This document shows positions 56,068 to 64,000 of a stretch of DNA of 64,000 bases, piece by piece. The notes under the pieces are model-generated. The model saw nothing but the letters and a program-made list of their open reading frames with translations. It did no database searches and had not been told where the DNA came from. A program made the position numbers and the translations under genes. Position 1 is the stretch's first letter, and every line of letters starts with the position of its first letter. Origin of the DNA: Psilocybe azurescens (Eukaryota; Basidiomycota; Agaricomycetes; Agaricales; Agrocybaceae); NCBI GenBank assembly GCA_023853785.1, contig JAJIRX010000601.1, positions 62,001 through 126,000 on the forward strand, given 5' to 3'.

Positions 56068-57637
56068 CTAAATTAAAGGTTTTGAGGCTCCCCTGTTCTG
56101 AGACGACGAGGGTTGGGACGAAGAGGGCCAGTCGGACTCTGACGTATCTGTAGGATTGCTGACATGGAAAGGTACCTATTCAACAATGTAAACTTTTGAG
56201 TACTATATTAAGCATATCTGAAGATACGCTTACGGTTATAGCGCGGGAGCGGTTCCAAAATCAATACCTGTACTCATCGCTCTTTGACGGTTTGGGTGTC
56301 TCTCGGATCGTGGGCGTGCATTCAGACTAGTGATCTTTCGGTAAGTGAGGAAGTTGACAGGACTCCAATACATACGAGGCGAGGAGAGTTAGAATAAACT
56401 GGATGGCAGGATCGGGTCAGAGACGTAACGTCCTACTAACAAATGAGTTGCATACCTTTTGCGAGAATAATATACAGCCCGAACCAGACAACTGAGACAA
56501 ATCATCAAAACAATTAATGCAAGCTATCATCTAGGCTCACGGTTTTTCATCGCCTGGAACTAACCTTAATAGGTGAGTGTCCGAGCAGTTGCCACATCTT
56601 TGGTACAAAGACTTACATATTATTACGGTCATCGAAGTAAGACTACAGGATGGTCACCGTCATTTCATGAGGTATACGTTTCTTTGATGTAAATCAAGTA
56701 CCTAGTTATTAGCCCGGTTTCTACAAAGACGGAGCATCCGATAAGCGATTTCAGAGTACTCCTTTTATATTTAGACTCAAGACTCACGTAATGAGTAGCG
56801 TACGAGCCTATTCAGTAGTTGAGTGGTTCTGGTAAAAACATGAGCACGGATAAGATTTATGTGAAGTGCTCTCCATACGATCGCATATTGCCCGATGATG
56901 CCAGTTTTCTCAGGTAAAACAGCATGGAGGCGGCAATCAGAATATCCGTTGCCCCTCCCAAAGCCAGAGCTGAGGTTACGAGCCAATTATACTTGGTGAT
57001 GAAAACCACCCAGTTAGGAGTTCTATGAACATCTATTATACTCTCAGCTGACATCGCAATGCCTCCCAAGAATCGTAGAACAGTGAGAGCAAAGCATGCG
57101 AAGCTGATAGCCAGGTTCCCTGAAAGTCGGTATATACGATGAGAAAAGAAAGACTGTGCAAACGGTTATTGGGTATCACGTTTAAAATATTACCGAAAAT
57201 GGTCGTACCTGGACAACCACTGTGATTAGAGTTTCGTTTACAACATTTGCGGATAATGAATAGGAGTTGATTTCAGCCCTATTGAATCGTGTGACTGTGT
57301 CAAAATATATCGTATGCGCCGCCGTAAATGAGTGGAACATCTCCAGGACTCTGCAGTACAGATGAGCCCGTGAGCAGTGTTTCAGAGTGATTAAAGGCGC
57401 ACAGAAGAATGGAGACCTGACCGGAACATATCAATAAGTCGTCGATAAAAGTCAATGTTATATCCGTACACACACCATAAGCTTAAGAGTCCACTTATCG
57501 GACGCACTCCGGCGAAAGTATGTATATCCTTGGGACAATGACACTCCTAGGAGAACGAGGCTCAGAAAAGTAGCTATTTCGACTGCACCAAGATTTCCAT
57601 CCGTCTCCACTTTGAACGTATTCCCTACTAAGGCCAT
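56068..57637 (-). CDS. DUF6534-family integral membrane protein with microexons
   Basis: Exons on the minus strand: 57637-57474, 57350-57209, 57153-56879, 56828-56788, 56720-56702, 56642-56617, 56491-56456, then one or two exons to 56068. It reads MALVGNTFKVETDGNLGAVE, IATFLSLVLLGVSLSQGYTY, FRRSASDKW; MFHSFTAAHTIYFDTVTRF; SHRIYRLSGNLAISFACFAL, SAELGGATDILIAASMLFYLR-like helix text, TTQLLNRLVRYSL, QTGLITSLTSMTVIIF and VWFGLYIILAK. About seven hydrophobic helices are expected, as in the DUF6534 (Agaricomycete membrane) family; the role is unknown. The 19-, 26- and 36-nt exons keep phase. Near the end, VYSNS, LNARPRSERHPNRQRAMSTG, IDFGTAPAL and FHVSNPTDTSESDW are present, but two small frame problems (about 56240 and 56400) make the last exon borders unsure. 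Confidence 0.75.
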
Positions 57638-60600
57638 CGTTCAGAAACCTAGCAGGAGTCGTCTTAGCTGGGAGGCAGCATACGCCAAAAGTCGCGTCAC
57701 GGGCTGGAGGGTGTAATGGTTGTAGAGAAGTAACAGTCACCGTGAGAGAAAAAGGGAGACGTTCAAAGGTATTCGTTCGAAGGCCGCTATTCTAAGCCCA
57801 TCATTGCTATGATCATAGTTACTCGTACTGGCAAAGAGCTTTGTTGGTCACATTGACTAATCTCGCATCACGGAACGTGTTGTGCCCTTGGCAGATAGCA
57901 AGCTGTCAGAATGCTGCGCTGATAAATTGAGCGCCAAGATCAATGATATATTGATGAGTCTGAGCAATTAATAGACGCTGAAGACAAGGCTTAACCTAAT
58001 ACATGCCAAGTTTAATCCCTCTTCTATACTACGAACTTGTGCCACCATCCACCAGACCCCAGGATTTATTACCAACCGCAGACCAAGGGACACTCTGAAT
58101 TCTGAATTTTCACCATTCTCTGCCTAGAAACTACCGGCGGCCATGGAGAATAATGATGGGGAGAATCTGTTTATTTTAAACTAGGACATATATAAGTATT
58201 CAAGACCGAATCGTCTCACGTTTCCACAAATACTTCTTCTATTCGTAGAATAATGGTAATCATCTTAAGTCACGTGCTATATATTATGTGGCTCTCTGTC
58301 GTCCAAGCTCCATGCCATGTCAGTTATGAAGCCTTGGATAAGTATATCTCTTTCTCGTTGTCTCCAAAGTATTTCTAGCACTGTCCAGTCAATTCCCCCC
58401 CCTCTCCCCCCCCAAAGTGAATTCAGGCTAGGAGGAAGGCCTGTTCCATTATACAGTGCCAATATCATCCGAAGAAGCAGATTATCAGTGATGATTGTCG
58501 TACAAACTCGATTCTCAGCTCCTAGAGCATGTCTACTTATATACATAGCAACCACAAGTAACCAAGGTTAAGTAATCTGCTCTATTCCACTCCACATCGA
58601 CTAACTTGGTAAGGCAGTTGGCGCGATTGACATTTGGCTTCGGTAGACCAATCCTGCAGGAAGCGCAGGGATATATAGATTTTATCCCCCATTCTTGAGA
58701 AGCCACCCACCTGCTGATTTCTACCGGTCGTATAGCCTTGGAATCACATATGAATTTGTACATATATCTACCATTTTTCTACATATACAGAAATATAAAT
58801 TTTAACTTTGACTTGGTCTGGAAATACAATTCATAGCGTCTTCACAGGGACAAAATTGACATTAAACTTAGACGCATCGAGACTCGACTTGGACGCAAAT
58901 TTGAACTGGCGGCGGCCTCTGTTTGCGAAAGAAACGGCGGGGGATTTGAAGTTGAATACTTCTTATGTATATTCTGCTTTTTCTGTGTCGCACAGCAGTT
59001 ATAAATTGCTGTTTGTCGTCCAAACAGTCGAATAATCATAAGACATACTCAAAAATGCAGCTGTTTCTTCGACAAACAGTGATCAGCTCCAGTAGTAAAC
59101 TAGAGACTTAGAGAGCAAAAATAACTAGCCCTCACAATTTTGCTGCTCCTCACACCGGTTGACCTGCAAAAAATGCCGAAGGTGCATCAAGTAGAATATA
59201 TAACGTGGCCAATTTGTAACCAACTACGCGTTGTGGTGAATAGGCTGAAGGACTCCAGGGTAGCGTTTTGCACGCAGCTGTAATCGGGTGTGTACAGCAA
59301 TCCAACCTGCATCACCACATGCTCTCCTTGTGGGAAATCGAAGATTTTTTTACTACATCTAAATATAGATGCGAGTCGGGAACGATACCGACACTACCGA
59401 CTTGCTCAGCGACAGGCAGCACGATACCCCGAGTCAATTCCTCACACGAACGTATACACGATGAGCTTTGCGATATAAGTCTCTGCACCCGAAAAACGAC
59501 TAGCTGTGAGATGTTCTGTACTATTTTGCTCAAATTATAATTCGTTGTGGCTCAAGCGTCGTTCCATAGCTGATAATCGATGATTGTTGATAGGTTCCCT
59601 TCCCAAGATATCCGGTGTCCAACCGGATGAGCGGCCTTCAGGCTACCCAAGCGCAGGATGAAGTTCCTGCTCCACATATGTCCCGTTATAATCTTTTGGT
59701 TACCCAAAAGTGGACACGAGATGAGTGACGCATGATAATATGTAGTTTCTCCGCTATTTCTTGTCCGTTGTACAACGAATGTGCTGGCGTTGGACGCAAC
59801 GTAGGGAAGTATGCATGCTTCAAATAGTTATGATAAGGAGGGAATGACGCCGACAGTGCGGGAAGAGAAGCGTGAAGGCGCACACACACGTACCCGGGTC
59901 GGCCGTAGATACTGCGCAGGCGTTGACTGACGCGATCTTGGGCTCCGCTCCCCGGAGTGTATTGACGAGCTTGACGGAAGTCCGTCAGCAAACGTCAGCA
60001 ATTTTGCGAAGACCAAAACCGCGAGACGTATTTAGACACCGAACTCGAGGTGGTTCACGATTGAGTCAAACCATGCTTCCTTCCCAATATACGGGGTAGC
60101 GCAGAGAACGCATCATTCTCGAGGGCGGCGCGACAGTATCATAAGGCGTCGGATACCTATGTGTGAAGGTCTTGGCAGGCCAAAAAAGATGCGCAGCACA
60201 GGTGCTCTTGCTTCCTCCTTTAGTGGCTTATTCACCAGATGTATTCCATACACCGTGAACGCTCTGAAGTACGTAGTTACGAGCTACAATTGGACACATG
60301 ATTACGATCTATTCTTTTCAGTTCGGCTCCTACTTTAAAAGTACTACTTTATCACAACCATATCTCCTGCCGATAGTCATTCGTCGCGGATCTTCAAAAG
60401 TTGATGGCATCGACACGTGACTGATTAATCACGGTTCTCGCGCTTTCACGACGCGCTTTCGGGCAGCTTTCAGGCTTTGCAGGGCTTTGCTCTACTCTGG
60501 AGGAATTATAATGGTCCATTCTATGCCTACTATGGAAGCTTGCATGAAATTAGAAATGTAATAATAGAGTCAATAATTGAACACGAGATCAGAATTTTTA

Positions 60601-63600
60601 GAACATCACACTTCTTCTGACATTTCTTTCGCTTTGGACTGTGTGTGGCAACTTCTTCTGACTTAGTAAGTGAAAGGCGAAGCCAACGCGTAATATAAGT
60701 ATGGCTAGTGGAATTCGGAGAAATATGTCTCTATTTAAATTTGACGTAAGCACACGCGGAAACCGAGGGCTCCATTAAGAAATGAACGAACCTTGATTAC
60801 TTGCGTCGTTAAACACGCACTGGCGGGCTGTTCTGTTAGCGATATGCGGAAGGATTTGGAAGAGGAGATTTATCCCTCTGATTTTCTGCAGAATCTCTTG
60901 GCGGAGATAACGATAGCCCGATACCACATTATATAGGCTTTCGTCCATTATCGTCACTTCCTTTGAAGCAGCATCACGAAATAAAATCCATTTCAAGTAG
61001 GGTAACTATAGAGACTTTCATTTAGAATAATTCTACAGACCCGATCCTATTGTTTAGCCATATATGTATTTTTCAAGCGCCAATGATGAGCTATTGTGCC
61101 GTAGGAAAATGGAAAGAGATCGAACGCTAAGGGTTGTCTTCTTCACTACAAATCGAAGCCAAATTGTTCAGCAAAAAGCAGCCCGTGAATGACAGAGTTT
61201 AATACTTATTATCACACAGGTTTGTATCTAGTGGCGCTCTTGGTGCAATATATAGGCTATATAGATGAACCAACAAAATTAATGATGTCGTAGACTGCTT
61301 CAGGACTAAGTTACTCTTAGTAAGGAGACTTGAGAACCAGGCACAATTATAATTAAATTAAAAAACAAGAAAAAGCCAGACTAAGGCAAGCCTGTAATCG
61401 ACACGCGCGCAGCATGCGATCTATTATGAACGCGAACAATGCAAGAAAGGAGCGGGAAGCGAGGTCTGGATACGCACTATGTAGACTGCTTTTAGATGTC
61501 ATACTCGACTTTGTCCAGGGGTTGTATATGAAGGGAGTGAGGCAACCCTGAGGCTCCTAATTGAAGGATGAACATAACCTTTGAGAACACCAGAAAAGGC
61601 GATAAAACATAGTCTGCGAAGCAGAAATTTAGAGTGTGCTAGACTCCGGGGGTCCAGTATGAAGGGTCTGGTTAGATAACGAGAAGAGGGTTAAGACAAA
61701 GTACGGATGCCTCGCGACGGGGGTGAGGAGGTGGTGAGCACAAGTCAATTGCGGGATCTTTGCGTGATTAAACCCTATCTCCCAGATAAAGTTGCCGAAG
61801 AAAGACATGGCCCAAAGCAGCTCGCTTAGCATCTGCGAGTCCCGCCTCTGTATTCCCGTTCTCAGAGACCCAGGGGGACACGCACGAGTCGCAGTAAATA
61901 TGAACAACGGCCTGCACTGTGCGGAATGGATACGGCGAGGCATCTGTGATACACTCACTTACCCGGCAGGAAATCACACAAATGACTGCGAAGTCGTGGG
62001 TACTACCGAGGAGCCAAAGTCGCAGAGTGAGAGAGAAAGTGCGGGAAAGGCAATGGAGAAGGTAAACGCGTTTGAATCCACCTTCTCAAAGTCGCAATCG
62101 TACCTTGTTGATTGCGGTTCACGGCATTGGGAAGGCTGACACATTGAGCAGATTATAAATAAACAGCGAGCCAGGTCGAATCGATGCTCTCACAAAGCTC
62201 GACAACGCGCAAGTGCCCAGCGCGACTCGCTAGTACGGCCGATCGGTCCTCACGTCTTTGCACACAAGAGTTCAATTGTATTCATCACTACGTCGGTAGA
62301 CCGGGACGCTGGATGCACTTCTAGAAATGGTGCAGATATCCCGATCGGGGTAGTCTGAAGGGTGCGCGGCAGGAAGCACCGAAGATAGTACCGTAAATCT
62401 CCTAGAATACGTACCACTCGACTAGATTGGAGCTTAGGTCACTTGGCCATAGCGTGAGAGGTACTTGGTACTATGTCAAAGAATCTAGAAACTGTCATAA
62501 TATACAGATGGACATGCGCGGTTTACAACGAGGCGTCTGTAATTATCCTCGCACTGCCGGAAACCTGCAGGGTTTAAGTAAAAATTTGTACTCAGTACCG
62601 TTCTCTAACACAGTATTAAGCGGACGAGGAGAGACATATGCGTTGTATGATTCTGAGGTAGAATGGTGGATAGCCGAATCACACTGATCTCTCACCGTGC
62701 CGAGTGATAGCGAATCTAATCTGATCTAAATACATAAGATTAATGTCCTCTTCAAAGAGCGTCAGTGCGATCAATACTGAGTTACAAGCGAAACCTGAGT
62801 ATAGCGATGCATACCAGTTCCTTCCTTATGATGTTAATCCTATGCAGAATGATGGTTAAATTTTCAGCTGACAGTAGGGACAAGTTGTGAACATCTGATA
62901 TATCACATCCAAGTGGGTTATACACCGGCAGAGTGAACGGGGGATCGCAGTATAAATTCTCAATTAGATCAGTCCTTGGAGTACTGAGCTATACGGCTCG
63001 TACGCCATAGTCTCCGAGTACTTGAAACCCATCCGTTGACCATATCTAAATTTAAGATGACGGGGATCCGTCTAAATTTTTAGTGACATTCGAAATCAGA
63101 ATGTGTCACGATGTTTCTGAGGCCTGCAACTACTCTGGGGATTGGTTGAATATGTTGTTTTTTAAAGAAAGACGACAAGGCAGTGTTGTAACGAGGATCT
63201 AGGGGGAGCAGCATATCCCAAAGGACGTATTCCTCGGAAGATAATTGAAAATTTAACACTTCGAGCGAAAAGTAATCAATCATTCTGGAATATTTGACTC
63301 GTTGAGCTGCGGATGTCAATTGAACTACGGGAGCGAGAGCTGTTCAACGACAGACGAAGCCCAACAGTACTGCGTAGGAGCACATGGACCTACATTGTCA
63401 AAACATGATCAAAATAGTCACGAACAGGAGCGCGATCAAAAATGATTTTCCAATCAGCTGATTCTGATTTTGATTTTTGTGTACGCATGGATGTACACAA
63501 CCATTGGCTTCTAAGTTCTGAACAGCTGAATGCTGTGGTGCCGCTCACTGCACTGCACTGCACGGTCGTCTTCGGTATCATTCGCCGATGTCAAGTCTCG

Positions 63601-64000
63601 AGCTCGAGAGAGATGGGATGGGATATGGAAGTTCGTTGAAGTGAACCAGGTCATCGATAACAAGTACTATTAATTGTTGCTGTGGGAAGGAATCCACAAG
63701 AGTGCCAATGGGCTCGAGGTTCGAGCTCGAGCGCTTAACTTGTTTTTCACACCACCTGAGGTCCAATTTTACAGACGGTCCTTACCATGCGCCCACGCAC
63801 ACACTGTGCACACAGTCGATCATCTTCTCGGGCATCGGGGGAAAGTCCAAAAGAGGCAAATAAGTACTAGTTACTGAAGGCGATCACAGTCCGGGGCGAT
63901 CGATATTTCCTCACCAATTGAATTGAAACGGAATGTAATGTAGATATGTACAGTTAAGAGAAGGAAGAAAAGGGAAGAAGTCCCGGGATAGGCAATTACG
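57638..64000. other. Gene-poor right end, no supportable gene
   Basis: About 6.4 kb with only short ORFs (up to about 115 codons, for example 61792-62139 plus and 61629-61958 minus on opposite strands). None shows a motif, signal peptide or spliceable partner. A 79-codon minus ORF at 63080-63319 (FSLEVLNFQLSSEEYVLW) is the least random but unrecognised. No tRNA or large repeat was noticed. A C-run occurs at 58385-58420. Confidence 0.45.

Noticed and set aside
57638..64000. tRNA or rRNA genes in the gene-poor end
   Set aside because: No T-loop (GTTCRANNC) with matching acceptor stem and no rRNA-like conserved text was found by eye.

Overview
The window reads as nuclear DNA of a filamentous basidiomycete, probably a wood- or litter-decaying Agaricomycete. 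Genes have many short introns (44-90 nt) with GTRNGT-type donors and YAG acceptors. Two plant-cell-wall enzymes carry C-terminal fungal cellulose-binding modules (CBM1). Several families are typical of mushrooms: a macrophage-activating-glycoprotein-like secreted protein, AAL-like fucose lectins and a DUF6534 membrane protein. I saw no rRNA, tRNA, CRISPR or telomeric repeat.

Layout. 0-1.1 kb: 3' part of a MAG-like gene. 1.26-3.54 and 8.89-11.09 kb: an old 2.2-kb direct segmental duplication, each copy with the same lectin-gene relic. 5.9-6.3 kb: a small two-exon membrane-anchored protein. 12.9-14.2 kb: a seven-exon GH12-CBM1 endoglucanase. 15.0-16.1, 37.6-39.8 and 48.8-50.9 kb: three copies (first inverted) of a pyrimidine-rich repeat with a conserved hairpin. 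16.7-27.7 kb: an island made of a frameshifted lectin-ankyrin-membrane fusion, a full lectin, an ankyrin-membrane-vWA protein, a short coiled-coil protein, a trypsin-like (V8-type) peptidase and a second full lectin. 28.4-34.0 kb: a six-exon BCAS3-like WD40 protein rich in Gly, Ser and Gln. 34.3-36.6 kb: tandem repeats and a low-complexity gene. 37.1-37.4 kb: a small unknown gene. 40.2-42.2 kb: a three-copy family of small unknown ORFs. 44.3-45.3 kb: a secreted beta-rich protein. 50.9-52.3 kb: a CE1 esterase with CBM1. 53.1-55.8 kb: nested inverted repeats. 56.1-57.6 kb: a DUF6534 protein with microexons. 57.6-64 kb: no gene that I can support.

Function. GH12 (xyloglucan/beta-glucan) and CE1 (acetyl-xylan or feruloyl ester) are complementary secreted hemicellulose-degrading activities. 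The 16.7-27.7 kb island groups glycan binding, repeat-protein scaffolding, a metal-dependent adhesion domain and a peptidase. That combination resembles a recognition/response locus, but this is inference.

Data quality. Many otherwise intact genes are broken by one missing base, often where a run of 4 G/C should be 5. This points to homopolymer under-calling in the assembly. The lectin-ankyrin gene differs: it carries two one-base insertions outside homopolymers and looks genuinely decayed.
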